Origin: Aurifilum marmelostoma
Taxonomy: Eukaryota > Ascomycota > Sordariomycetes > Diaporthales > Cryphonectriaceae
DNA: 64,000 nt
Assembly: GCA_027559495.1 (NCBI GenBank)
Contig: JAMXSV010000016.1
Location: 1,302,001 to 1,366,000 of the forward strand
Reading direction: 5' to 3'
The notes beneath the pieces are model-generated. The model searched no databases. It saw only the letters and a list, made by a program, of their open reading frames with translations, and had not been told where the DNA came from. Each line of letters starts with the position of its first letter. Positions within the stretch are counted from its first letter, which is position 1. The translations under genes and the position numbers were made by a program. Positions 48,430 to 57,905 of the stretch are shown here, in pieces.

Positions 48430-49377
48430 ATGCCGCGCCCTCCACTATCCGAGAACCGGTCCCTGGCCATCCTCAAGGCGGCCCGAGAGGGGAAGTATGC
48501 CGTTCCCGGCATGTGCTGCTACAACATCGAGGCCATCATCGCGACGGTAAGGGCCGCTGAGGCACGCAAATCACCAGCCATGGTCCTCCTCTTCCCCTGG
48601 GCCATGCAGTACGCAGGAACATCGCTGGTCAGGGCCGCAGCCGACGCCTGCCACAACGCAAAAGTGCCCGTGTCGTTGCACCTAGACCACTGCCAGACGC
48701 CGGAGCTGGTCAGGCAGGCCGCTGACATCGAGGACGGCTTCGACTCCATCATGTGTGACATGTCGCACTACGAGAAGGAGGAGAACCTCAGACTGACCAA
48801 AGAGCTCGTCGCCTATTGCCACGAGAGGGGGATCACCGCCGAGGCCGAGCCAGGGCGCATCGAGGGCGGCGAGGACGGCGTGGCGGCCACCGCGGACCTC
48901 GAGGGCCTGCTCACCACGCCCGAGGAGGCGGAAGAGTTCGTGGCCACGGGTATCGAGATGCTGGCCCCGGCTTTTGGCAACGTCCACGGCGAGTATGGCC
49001 CCCCGCGGGATCCAGCTCGAGTATGACCGCCTAGCCAGCATCTATGAAAAGGTCGGCGACAGGGTGCTGCTGGTGCTGCACGGTGCCGACCCTTTCGACG
49101 AGGAAATCTTTAGGAAATGTATTGACCACGGTGTCACAAAGGTCAACGTATGTGGCACTTTATTGCCCCTCTGCTCTTCTTTCACTTTACTTTTGATAAA
49201 GTAGTCATTGACACCTTGTGTGTACAGATCAACAAGGGAATGAACAAGCATTACGCAGCAGTACAGAAGGCGATGCACGGCAAGCCACTGACAAGCGTGA
49301 TCGAGGCAGGGACAGCAAGTATGCAGAAGGCTATCGAGACTTATATGGACCAACTAGGAAGTGCCGGCAAGGCCTGA
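48430..49377 (+). CDS. Class II (zinc) ketose-bisphosphate aldolase-like protein, frame broken by one base
   Basis: Zinc-dependent aldolase of the fructose/tagatose-bisphosphate family, cleaving a phosphorylated ketose or related substrate. It runs from ATG 48430 to TGA 49377, with one intron at 49148-49227. The metal and substrate motifs are LHLDHCQTPE, AEAEPGRIEGGEDGV, FGNVHGEYG and LHGADPFDEEIFRKCIDHGVTKVN. The frame is not continuous: after GEYGP it shifts by +1 at a run of six C (48999-49004) and would stop at 49024-49026. One C fewer would join the two halves into a normal 280-290 aa aldolase. Both halves keep high-quality coding sequence, so this is either a sequencing or assembly error in a homopolymer, or a very recent inactivation. 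It is divergent from the LtnD-like gene. Confidence 0.82.
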
Positions 49378-50022
49378 TAGAAGACGTTGTCTAAATTATA
49401 CCTGGTTGGAACTTCTCAAACTCCAATACATTCGCAACATGATTATCGACCAGTAATTAAATCATTTGTGCAATCTACAGAGTTGAAGACCAAACGAAAG
49501 TCAAGGTGCCAGCCCCGTGTAATTAGTACTCACATGCTTGTGATCAGAGTGAATAGTCTAAAAGGGCTCCGTTCATGAGGAGAATGTTAATTTAATAATA
49601 GGCTCTCGAGTAACTAGTATTCAGTCGATCTATACACATGTTGACCCAGAGGACTTTGGTTTTGTGGTCTGATTAAAGCAGACTGTGAGGTCTCCTCCAA
49701 ACAAAGTCAGGGGGTCAGGACTTATACTCGATGGCGCCAAAGTCTATACCAAGTTGTCTCTATAAGTATTGAAAATTAGACAGGGTCTGTACGTATTGAG
49801 CAACATCCCTTCGGCAGTCAGCGTTTGATTGTGCACCTCTTCTTGTCGTCCTTCAGTCCCTCCCTTTCTTCGACCACAAGAAGACTCTCGGACGCAGAGC
49901 TATTATCATTTCCAGAACCCCGGTTGGCGTACACAATTACTCAACAAGTTCAACAATATTCGCCTCCAGTCAAGTTTTCTCGACTCGGACTATTTTCATC
50001 ATCACAATTCACCGCTGACAAA
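49378..50022. other. Intergenic, aldolase 3' end and TPI-like promoter
   Basis: About 650 bases. The open frame directly before 50023 begins at a non-ATG codon and is taken as 5' UTR. I see nothing else. Confidence 0.55.
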
Positions 50023-50802
50023 ATGGCCTCATCGCCCCCGGCTCGTCGACGGCTCGTAGGAGTATCTACCAAGATGTACTTTTCAGCAGCACGTACGAAA
50101 CAATATGTCGCAGACGTCGTGGCACAATTGGCGGAAGCTTCGTCTCCAGACCTCCTCACCAGCGTTGATGTTTTTATTATCCCCGACCACCTCACGATGG
50201 CCTCTGTCGTCGCACAGCTGGAGAGCACCAAGACACCCATCTTGGTCGGCGCGCAGGACGCATTCTGGGAAGATGCAGGCGCATACACAGGCGAGGTCTC
50301 GCCCTCAGTACTCGCTGAGCTCGGCTGTCGGATTGTCGAACTGGGCCACGCAGAGCGCCGGCGGGATTTCGGCGAGACGGATGCGAGCACGGCCAAGAAG
50401 GCTGCTGCGGCCGCCAGAAACGGCCTCATCCCTCTGGTCTGCATCGGGGAGCGGTCCATGGGTGTAGTGAGCATGGCTGTGGGCGAGTGTGCCAGCCAGG
50501 TCGAGGCGGTCATGAGGGCAGTCCCCCAGGATTCGGAGGTGGTGCTGGCTTATGAGCCCGTCTGGGCTATTGGGGCGGCGGAGCCTGCCTCTCCTGAGCA
50601 CGTAGTTGGCGTGATCGAGTCTATCCGCGGGCTTCCGTGCGTTCAAAAGCGCGAAAAGGCGGTGCGCATCATTTATGGGGGTAGTGCTGGGCCCGGGCTG
50701 TTTGAGAAGCTGAAGGACGCAGCAGATGGCCTGTTCCTGGGCAGATTTGCTCATGATCCGCCGGCCTTTGTCAAGACGATTCGCGAGGTAGCAGGGGCAT
50801 AA
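50023..50802 (+). CDS. Triosephosphate isomerase-like protein, probable erythrulose-1-phosphate isomerase
   Basis: TIM-barrel aldose/ketose-phosphate isomerase. It is a single exon of 259 aa from ATG 50023. The catalytic residues are kept: K17 (STKMYF), H109 (ELGHAERRR) and E178 (AYEPVWAIG), with the phosphate loop IYGGSAGPGLF. The usual NWK motif of glycolytic TPI is STK here, and overall the protein is diverged, so it is probably a paralogue rather than the housekeeping enzyme. Its neighbours are an RpiB-like isomerase and a dihydroxyacetone-type kinase. The same trio forms the L-erythrulose-1-P to D-erythrulose-4-P to D-erythrose-4-P route in Yarrowia (EYI1, EYI2, EYK1) and in mycobacteria (LerI, DerI). 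That comparison, not sequence alone, suggests the function. It is convergent with the RpiB-like gene. Confidence 0.88.
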   Translation: MASSPPARRRLVGVSTKMYFSAARTKQYVADVVAQLAEASSPDLLTSVDVFIIPDHLTMASVVAQLESTKTPILVGAQDAFWEDAGAYTGEVSPSVLAELGCRIVELGHAERRRDFGETDASTAKKAAAAARNGLIPLVCIGERSMGVVSMAVGECASQVEAVMRAVPQDSEVVLAYEPVWAIGAAEPASPEHVVGVIESIRGLPCVQKREKAVRIIYGGSAGPGLFEKLKDAADGLFLGRFAHDPPAFVKTIREVAGA

Positions 50803-51019
50803 AAAGATACGGGTTTCATTCATCAATGTACACTTATTCTCTTCTTGGGACACTTGCATAAAATTCACGGCCAGGAACGATACCAAATCTGACAATAATC
50901 AAAGTAATAATTCAGGTAACGTTCAAGAGGGTATGGGCACCTTCTTCAGAGACTCTTTATCCAAGAACCACCTCACTCTCCACGATGAATAAATAGGGCA
51001 GCAAATGCAATTGATCCAA

Positions 51020-51644
51020 TCAAACTGTCAAGCCTGCTCCGGCGTCTTTTTCCTCCAGATCATTGATGGCCTCAACCTTCTTGGCACTGGCGCTCTTCTC
51101 ATCAAAGACATAACCGAGCCACTCCTTGGCCAGCCTCCTCGCGAGCTCCAGCCCCACCACCCTCTCACCCATGCACAGGACTTGAGCATTGTTGCTCATG
51201 ACCGCCCGCTCCACGGAGAAGGAGTCGTGCGCGGTGACAGCACGCACGCCTTTGACCTTGTTGGCAGCGATGGCGACGCCCAGGCCGGTGCCGCATATGA
51301 GCAGCGCCCGGTCGGCTTTTCCCTCGGCGACCAGCCGCGCTGCTGCTGCTGCTCGGTGCGGATAAGCCGTCTTGTCGTCGGTGGCGAAGGATCCTACGTC
51401 TTCGACGTACTCGACGCGAGGGTCGTTTTCTAGGTCCGATTTGATTGTGTCTTTATAATTGACGCCGGCGTCCTATAAACGAATGCGTAGGTCAGAGGCG
51501 TGAGACAAACACTAATTGCATGGTGAATATCATGATAGGGGGAATAGGCGATGAGATAAGGGGAGGAATGAATGACGGCTCACTCACATCACAACCCATG
51601 GCTATCCGCCATCTCGGCGTTGTCTCGCTCCCATTTGATCCCAT
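51020..51644 (-). CDS. RpiB/LacAB-family sugar-phosphate isomerase, probable erythrulose-4-phosphate isomerase
   Basis: Interconverts aldose and ketose phosphates through an enediol, as in ribose-5-P isomerase B. The model is complement(join(51020..51472,51588..51644)), 169 aa. The first exon of 19 codons begins at ATG 51644 and ends RIAMGCD; splicing gives RIAMGCDDAGVNYKD, the family N-terminus. The catalytic Cys79 lies in LICGTGLGVAIAANKV, D19/D20 are in the N-terminal motif, H101 is in TAHDSFS, and NNAQVLCMG closes the site. Humans and most ascomycetes use the unrelated RpiA for the pentose phosphate pathway, so an RpiB in a fungus usually signals a dedicated catabolic step. With the TPI-like and kinase genes it fits the erythrulose set (EYI2/DerI). 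It is divergent from the kinase gene. Confidence 0.9.
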
Positions 51645-53171
51645 ATTGTCTCTGATATATATACTGTGATGACTGATTGATCACTCCAGCATTCAGTAGA
51701 TGGTACATGTACGATAATTTCAGGGGCAAGTCGACAGACGGCTTGTTGAAACTGCCAAGTTTGCCTTCATAGAAAATGACAAGATGAACACACACGTGCT
51801 GTCGAGAGCAAGGTTGCCGGGTGCTTGATGTGGAGAAATCGGGGTGTGAGGGGGAGAAGACAGAGGAAAATAATATGTCATCTGAGATATTACAACCTGC
51901 TAGGTCCATACAGTTAGCGGAATATCACCTGGTCTGTACGAATACACCGGTACACCATGCACCATACGCGGCCCCCCTTGTGCAGCGAGATGAACATCTG
52001 CAGGGTTGGATTTACAATTGATACCTCATTACACCAAGTCCTTCCCACCCCGCTCTCCCTCCGTCCTCTCTCTCATAATTACATCATATAGATTTGTCTC
52101 TTCTGCAAAATCAAGATCAATATCACTTCCTGTAAGGGAAATCAGATAGTACATGGGTGCGTCTCTCGAGACTTGATGGACATGATCCTCCCGCCACACC
52201 CGACAGTGGCCACTCACCAAGGATAAACTATAATTATGTGGACTATTCATTTGACACAGACCTCCTACATCGCAAAGCGATATGATCTATCGTGGTGAAA
52301 CGGCTTGTGAATGATGCCCGTCGGGTTGCCTATTATGGTAATCCGTCCTTGGTGTATACGTTTTCCTCTCTCGACATCCCGGCTGATTTCACCCGCTGGC
52401 GGCGGCGATCTCCACTAGATTCCAGACCTCTCCTCCTCCCAAGAAGGATCTCATCCCTCCATTAGACTATTACCCCGCTGTCCCTCCGCATTTCTATGCG
52501 CCATCTGGTGGCGGTAGATGATCATGCGCAGCAGCGGAGACGTAATAACCGACATGGGTGTCTGGGGTAATAAATTCTCTTTGTGTGCGTGTGCCAGATA
52601 AGTCGGGGGATTATCGCTGGGACTCTCCTCCTCCTCTGCTTCGTGGCGAAGGGCCACTTGATACAATTCTGGGAAGCCGACCAGAACTACACGGCCCACC
52701 CAGCTGGCTCAGGAGATCCTCCATGATCGGATCCTCCTCGTTGTCATGCCAAGGTCTCCTTCAACGTTCCCTTGTGGGAAATGGCCCCCTCTGCCAGAAA
52801 TCAAGTGAGCTTGCGAAGATTAAACCATAGACTAGGTAGTTAGACTGGGCTGCCATTTATGATACCCTGTCTATAATAGCAGTGGCTGGTAAGCTGGTTA
52901 ATGAGTAGTGGCTATAGGTACTTGGAGCAGACCCGACTGTTGTCTCTATCAAGATAGAGACGAGAATCTAATCAAGATTTGTGATATCATCTTCTTCGCC
53001 TTTCATAAACTGGTTCTTTTTTCCTTATTATGATAAACGATATCCTGTCTGCCTTTACAATGCTTCTTGGCCACGTCGTCTAATCTTTATTTTCCGCGCG
53101 CCTCACATCAAATATTTGCGAAATCAATATAGAGGAAAAAGTATATTGTATTGCCATAATCACAAAAGGCA
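51645..53171. promoter_or_regulatory. Divergent region between RpiB-like and kinase genes
   Basis: About 1.5 kb separating two outward-facing genes, probably with both promoters. I find no transcription-factor gene in it. No coding frame is supported. Confidence 0.5.
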
Positions 53172-54974
53172 ATGTCCAAAGCCCACCTCTTTCACTCTTC
53201 GGATGGCCTCGTGACCAAATGTCTCCGGGGCCTCATCTCCTACAACCCATCACTTTCCCTAGACGAGACAAATCGTGTTGTTTTCGACACAAAACATGAC
53301 CCCTCCAAGGTCAGCATCATCTCGGGCGGTGGCTCCGGCCACGAGCCCGCATGGAGCGGCTACGTTGGCGAGAACATGCTTGCTGCCTCGGTGGGCGGCG
53401 ATATCTTTGCCAGCCCGTCCACCAAGCAGATCCTCGCCGCCGTTGACGCCGTTCCCAGCACCCAGGGTTCCATCCTTGTCGTCACCAACTACACCGGCGA
53501 CTGCCTGCACTTTGGCCTGGCCAACGAGAAGGCTATCGCCAAGGGCCACCGCTGCAGGATGATCATCTGCGGTGACGACGTCTCTGTCGGCAGGAAGGGA
53601 AGCTTGGTCGGCCGCCGAGGACTTGCCGGACAGATCGGGGTCCTGAAGGTCATGGGTGGTGCCGCGGGCCAGGGCGACTCCCTGGACGAGGTGTACGACC
53701 TGGGCGTGGCCTTTTCCCAGCAGGTTGTGTCCATCGCGGCCACTCTGGACCACTGCCATGTTCCTGGGCGCGCAGAACATGCCATGCTCGGCCACGACGA
53801 GGTCGAGATCGGCACCGGCCCGCACAACGAGCCCGGCTACCAAAAGCTGTCGCCGGTGCCATCTGCCGAGGACCTCGTCGCGCAGATCCTCGAGTACTGC
53901 CTGCAAGAGAAGGATCCAGAACGGGCCTACGTGAAATTCAGTCCTGGCGACGAGACGTTCCTCCTGATCAGTAACTACGGTGGCATATCGCAGCTGGAGA
54001 TGGGCGCCCTGACGGACGAGATCCTGGAGCAGCTGGCGCGCGACTGGAACATTGAGCCGGAGCGTGTCTACGTCGGCCCCCTAGAGACGTCTCTTAACGC
54101 CCCAGCCTTCTCTGTCTCTATTGTAAACGTCACGGCTGCAGCGAGGAACTGCTCCTATTCCGTCGAGCAGATCAAGGCCTTTGCAGATGCCAAGACGACC
54201 ACCTATTGGGAATCTCTGGCTGGTGTCCAGGGAGCCCGGCGCAAGAGGCAGCACCAGCTGGTGAAGCCGCCTGTGGAGGCCAAAAAGGAGGTAGAGGATG
54301 CCAACGACCTCAAGGTTGACCCGGCCATCCTCGAGCATATGCTGAGGAGTGCGTGCAGCGCGCTCGTCCAGGCCGAACCAGACCTGACCAAGTGGGACAC
54401 GGTCATGGGTGACGGCGACTGCGGGGAGACGCTGAAGACGGGTGCGACCAGCTTGATCGCGGCCCTGGACAGCAAGAGACTTGCTGCCAAAGGCTCTGTG
54501 CTCCTGGTGCTGCAGGAAGTGGAGGACATCGTCGAGACCAAGATGGGCGGCACCCTGGGCGGGATCCTAGGCATCTTCTTCGTCTCTCTCCGCCATGCTA
54601 TCGCCCGCAATGTCCAGGGCACAGCAGGCCAACAGACTCAAGACGCGGCCCAGATCTGGGGCCGTTCGCTTTCGGCTGCACTCGAGCAATTATCAAAGTA
54701 TACGCCCGCCAAGGTCGGGGATCGGACCGTTATGGACACCCTGATCCCCTTCGCAGAGGCCATCCAGAACGTCGGCAGCTTCGACGAGGGAGTTCTCGCC
54801 GCCGCAAAGGGTGCTGACGCGACTAGGAAGATGACGCCTAGGCTGGGCAGGGCTACTTATGTTGCTGCAGGGCAGCAGCAGAATGGAGGGGGCTCTGGAG
54901 TGTTACCACCAGACCCTGGGGCTTGGGGTGCCATGGTGGCCATCCAAGGGTTGAGGGACGGCCAGGTTATCTGA
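53172..54974 (+). CDS. Dihydroxyacetone/erythrulose kinase (ATP-dependent DAK)
   Basis: Phosphorylates dihydroxyacetone, glyceraldehyde or erythrulose with ATP. It is a single exon of 600 aa, the normal length for the two-domain single-chain enzyme. DAK1 (about 10-340) has GGGSGHEPAWSGYVG and the covalent substrate-binding His218 in GTGPHNEPG. A linker of about 40 residues rich in K, E and Q follows. DAK2 (about 390-590) has the ATP/Mg site MGDGDCGETLKTG and KMGGTLGGILGIFF. Usual DAK2 loops read GGTSGALY or GGSSGAL; here a leucine takes the third position. The Yarrowia erythrulose kinase EYK1 belongs to this family and is clustered with the same two isomerases, so erythrulose is a good candidate substrate. 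General dihydroxyacetone detoxification is the alternative. Confidence 0.93.
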   Translation: MSKAHLFHSSDGLVTKCLRGLISYNPSLSLDETNRVVFDTKHDPSKVSIISGGGSGHEPAWSGYVGENMLAASVGGDIFASPSTKQILAAVDAVPSTQGSILVVTNYTGDCLHFGLANEKAIAKGHRCRMIICGDDVSVGRKGSLVGRRGLAGQIGVLKVMGGAAGQGDSLDEVYDLGVAFSQQVVSIAATLDHCHVPGRAEHAMLGHDEVEIGTGPHNEPGYQKLSPVPSAEDLVAQILEYCLQEKDPERAYVKFSPGDETFLLISNYGGISQLEMGALTDEILEQLARDWNIEPERVYVGPLETSLNAPAFSVSIVNVTAAARNCSYSVEQIKAFADAKTTTYWESLAGVQGARRKRQHQLVKPPVEAKKEVEDANDLKVDPAILEHMLRSACSALVQAEPDLTKWDTVMGDGDCGETLKTGATSLIAALDSKRLAAKGSVLLVLQEVEDIVETKMGGTLGGILGIFFVSLRHAIARNVQGTAGQQTQDAAQIWGRSLSAALEQLSKYTPAKVGDRTVMDTLIPFAEAIQNVGSFDEGVLAAAKGADATRKMTPRLGRATYVAAGQQQNGGGSGVLPPDPGAWGAMVAIQGLRDGQVI

Positions 54975-55197
54975 TTCCTGCTGTTGAGTAATCCTCTGAA
55001 GAAGAGTATTTGAAAGGCTAGTCAATGTCCAATTTTCCCAAGGAGCCTATTGTATTGATTATCCAACTAGTCATTTAGATTAATGGTTCAATGTTCAATG
55101 TTTTCTAAAGTCTCTACGGGAAACAATCAACCCTAGCTGAACTCTCATGTATGTAATTATCTCGATTACCATCCCAAAGTCATCAAAGGAAAGGCTC

Positions 55198-56175
55198 TCA
55201 AGCTTGACTGTCAGGATCGCTCTGGAGTGCCTCTCGGACCAGGTCTTTCAAATCCTTCCGTCGGACGAGCAAGTTTCCATCTCCATCGAACCTCAAGCCT
55301 TCTTCAAGGTTCCCGGGGCCGCTACCACCAAAGTTCAGCGGTAAGATAGTGTTCATGTAAGCTTCCATCCAGTTCTCGGCCCGAACCGCCTCCTCCTTCT
55401 TCCTCTGCATCTCCTCCGAGGTGATGTCGACAGTGGTGAAGGGACGCCCAGAGACCTCCTCGAGGGCATCCCTCACCTCCTTCATGGTGGTCTGAAGCTC
55501 GGCAATGCGTATCCGCTTGTTCTTGGTCTTGTCCTCGTCCATTTTGAGCGCAGCCACAACGCTCGCCGCAGTGAAGTCAATCGAGCTCGCCGTGAAAGCC
55601 TCTACCCCGCCGTCGATGGTCACTGCCTTGTCGTGCTTCAGGTCCCAGAGGTCCAGCAGGCCCTGGAGAAACAAGTCGATGAATATGCCCGGCACGATGG
55701 TGGTGAAACTTGTGGTCGTTGAAGAGCCGCCCGCGTCAGCAAGGGACGTGAATACTTTCGCGTTGCGCACTGTGGCGGCATCGTCTCCGAGGGCGGCGAC
55801 GGCAGCAGGGTGTAACACGTCAAGTGTATACTCGCTGGGGAAGATCCTCCGGACGCCTGCCTCTTGGGCCGCCCGTAGAAGCTGAAGATCGACCTTGTGA
55901 GCCACCGTGGTGGCCAGGGCAGAGACAACCGCGTCGGCACCCTGCAGTGCCTGGACCAGAGAGTCGTGGTTGTCGTAGTCAACCGCTATGGCTGTATACT
56001 CTCTGGAGCCCTGCTTGCGGGTGGACTTTTCATTCTCGGTGGCAGGGGCCGATTCAGCTGTCTTGCGCACCAGAACCGTGACATTGAAGACGGGTTGGGT
56101 AGACGCAAGCAAGTTGCTGAGTATCGGAGCTCCAAGGCGGCCCGTAGCGCCAACTAGAACGATGGATTGAAACAT
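55198..56175 (-). CDS. NmrA-like / isoflavone-reductase-type NAD(P)-binding protein
   Basis: Atypical short-chain dehydrogenase of the NmrA/PCBER group. Members are either reductases of aromatic secondary metabolites or redox-sensing regulators. It is a single exon of 325 aa. The N-terminal nucleotide motif is IVLVGATGRLGAPIL, and VTVLVRK places a basic residue where NADPH is preferred. RRIFPSEYTLDV is the diagnostic IFPSE-type segment after the cofactor fold. No SDR YxxxK is evident, as is common in this group. It is convergent with the kinase gene, only 223 bases apart. Its relation to the sugar genes is unclear. Confidence 0.87.
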   Translation of the reverse strand: MFQSIVLVGATGRLGAPILSNLLASTQPVFNVTVLVRKTAESAPATENEKSTRKQGSREYTAIAVDYDNHDSLVQALQGADAVVSALATTVAHKVDLQLLRAAQEAGVRRIFPSEYTLDVLHPAAVAALGDDAATVRNAKVFTSLADAGGSSTTTSFTTIVPGIFIDLFLQGLLDLWDLKHDKAVTIDGGVEAFTASSIDFTAASVVAALKMDEDKTKNKRIRIAELQTTMKEVRDALEEVSGRPFTTVDITSEEMQRKKEEAVRAENWMEAYMNTILPLNFGGSGPGNLEEGLRFDGDGNLLVRRKDLKDLVREALQSDPDSQA

Positions 56176-57695
56176 GGCGATCTTCTAGGGAGGGGGAAAG
56201 AGATCCTGTGAAGTAATTATGGCTGTGGATGCAAGATTTTGTCTGAAGAATGAAAGGAAAACATCCAATGATCCAGCCAAGAAGGCGAGGATCTCTCTTT
56301 TATTTATATCACGTTGAGTATATTCACAAAATCGCTTGAGATCGTGAGGCGGCCTACCAGCTCGGTTCTGGCTAGCAATATTCCAAATCAAATGTGTTGT
56401 TTGTAATCATCGTGTCCCAGGGTCTTGGGTAAGTAAGCGGGACAATTGGTCAGCAGCCTCACAAGCTCTAGTCGCTTCGAGCTTGTTGCCGCCGCCCTTC
56501 GATAGAACCACCACGCCTTTCCTTCTTTGGTCATTTTCCCTGGTGGTGAAGCTCTTGACTCCTCATATTCCCCCCCCCTTCCCCCACCCACTCCTCAGGA
56601 CAGGATAAAGAGACATGAATCGAAATGACGGTGAAAGACCGTTCAAGTAATAAAATGCGACACTGTGCTGCAAAGCAAATGCAAAGTCAAGTTAGCCCAA
56701 GCTATCTTGAGCTGACGGGCACGAGTGTGGAATGAGGCGCTTGTTTCTTTTCAGGACGAGATTCCAACACGCAGTATTTGCAAGTCATCATGATCAATGC
56801 AGGATGTGTGATAGATTCATCATCATAGAAATGAGGCGTAGGAGGCATTACTTGTGAATGAGAACTTACTTAGTAATTGAGCCTTGCTCTCATGAGGCTG
56901 TGAATAGTCTACATCATGAGAGCAAATCGTATACAAGTCTCCTGTCAAGCAAGAATCGCAGTCAATACTCAGTGGAGAGAAAATCAGCCGGACAGCGATA
57001 TCAGACTTAAGCATAATTGATGCGAAAGATTGCTCGCTGAGCCACCAAAGGATGGGCAGAGCGTCTATTTGAATGACTAGAAATTCACAATCCTGCATAA
57101 TAACCGAAAACACCTCTTCGTTATCACAGGTCCACATTTTACGTGTCTATGTTGCAAAGTTTGAAGGCTGGAGAAGCACATTTCTGGGTCTGCTGGGGTT
57201 GTTCTGAAAACCTGTGGAGAGAGTATCGGAGATTCACCTGCGGTATGCCCATCCTGACATGAGTAAGTCGACGCCAAAATTCATTGCGCCTCGGACTACT
57301 TCCATTATACCATGTAGGACACACCGTCATCTCTCCTCACTTGATCGTCTCGAGAACCAGATGTAGCCGCTTCTCGACAGGCTGCAACATCCTTCCCAAT
57401 GTAGCTGGATCACCCAAGTCTGGAAGTCGCCTCATAGCATACTTGCTTGGGTACTGAAGCAAGTCTATGGATGTGAAAAAAGAGGACTTGTCAAGATGAC
57501 ATCTCACTTATCAACTTTCGAAAAAAGCCGATCCTCAAGCGAAATATATTATATAAGCAAGCTGTTGTACACAGATCCGTGCGGGCAAGGATACAATTGA
57601 GCAGTCCTCATCAGCCAAAGGATCAATCAAGTAGCTAGTCAAAGTGACAACGCCCCGTGCCTTTCTGCAACTAAGAGGCGTGAGATCCTGTCAAG
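56176..57695. other. Intergenic
   Basis: About 1.5 kb upstream of the NmrA-like gene. I see no supported gene; several short overlapping frames have mixed codon use. Confidence 0.5.
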
Positions 57696-57905
57696 ATGGG
57701 ATCCCTGTTTAATACTCTGGGCCTTCGTGAGTGAATTTTGACATCACTCTGACTGTTGTTCATCTGGTGCTTTCAATCTTCAGACCATGGGAAAATTCGC
57801 AAAGGAAAGAAGCGAAACCAGGTCGCGCTCGGCAACGATTCAATATTGGCTGACATTGACATATTGAATGAACAAGCACTAGTCAGGTTGATGAAGGGAG
57901 GATAG
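57696..57905 (+). CDS. Possible small spliced gene, 50 aa, basic
   Basis: The model is join(57696..57726,57784..57905). Exon 1 encodes MGSLFNTLGL. The 57-nt intron has a GTGAGT donor, a CTGAC branch point about 30 nt before the end, and a CAG acceptor; splicing joins two frames that are each closed otherwise. Exon 2 has a lysine/arginine-rich patch (GKIRKGKKRNQ) and an acidic-hydrophobic stretch (DSILADIDILNEQALVRL). The N-terminal glycine could be myristoylated, though residue 6 is Asn rather than Ser/Thr. I do not recognise it. It may be a small unannotated protein or a chance alignment of splice signals. Confidence 0.3.

Noticed and set aside
48999..49026. Programmed ribosomal frameshift in the aldolase
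   Set aside because: No such mechanism is known in this family, and no slippery heptamer or stimulatory structure is apparent. A homopolymer error or mutation is simpler.
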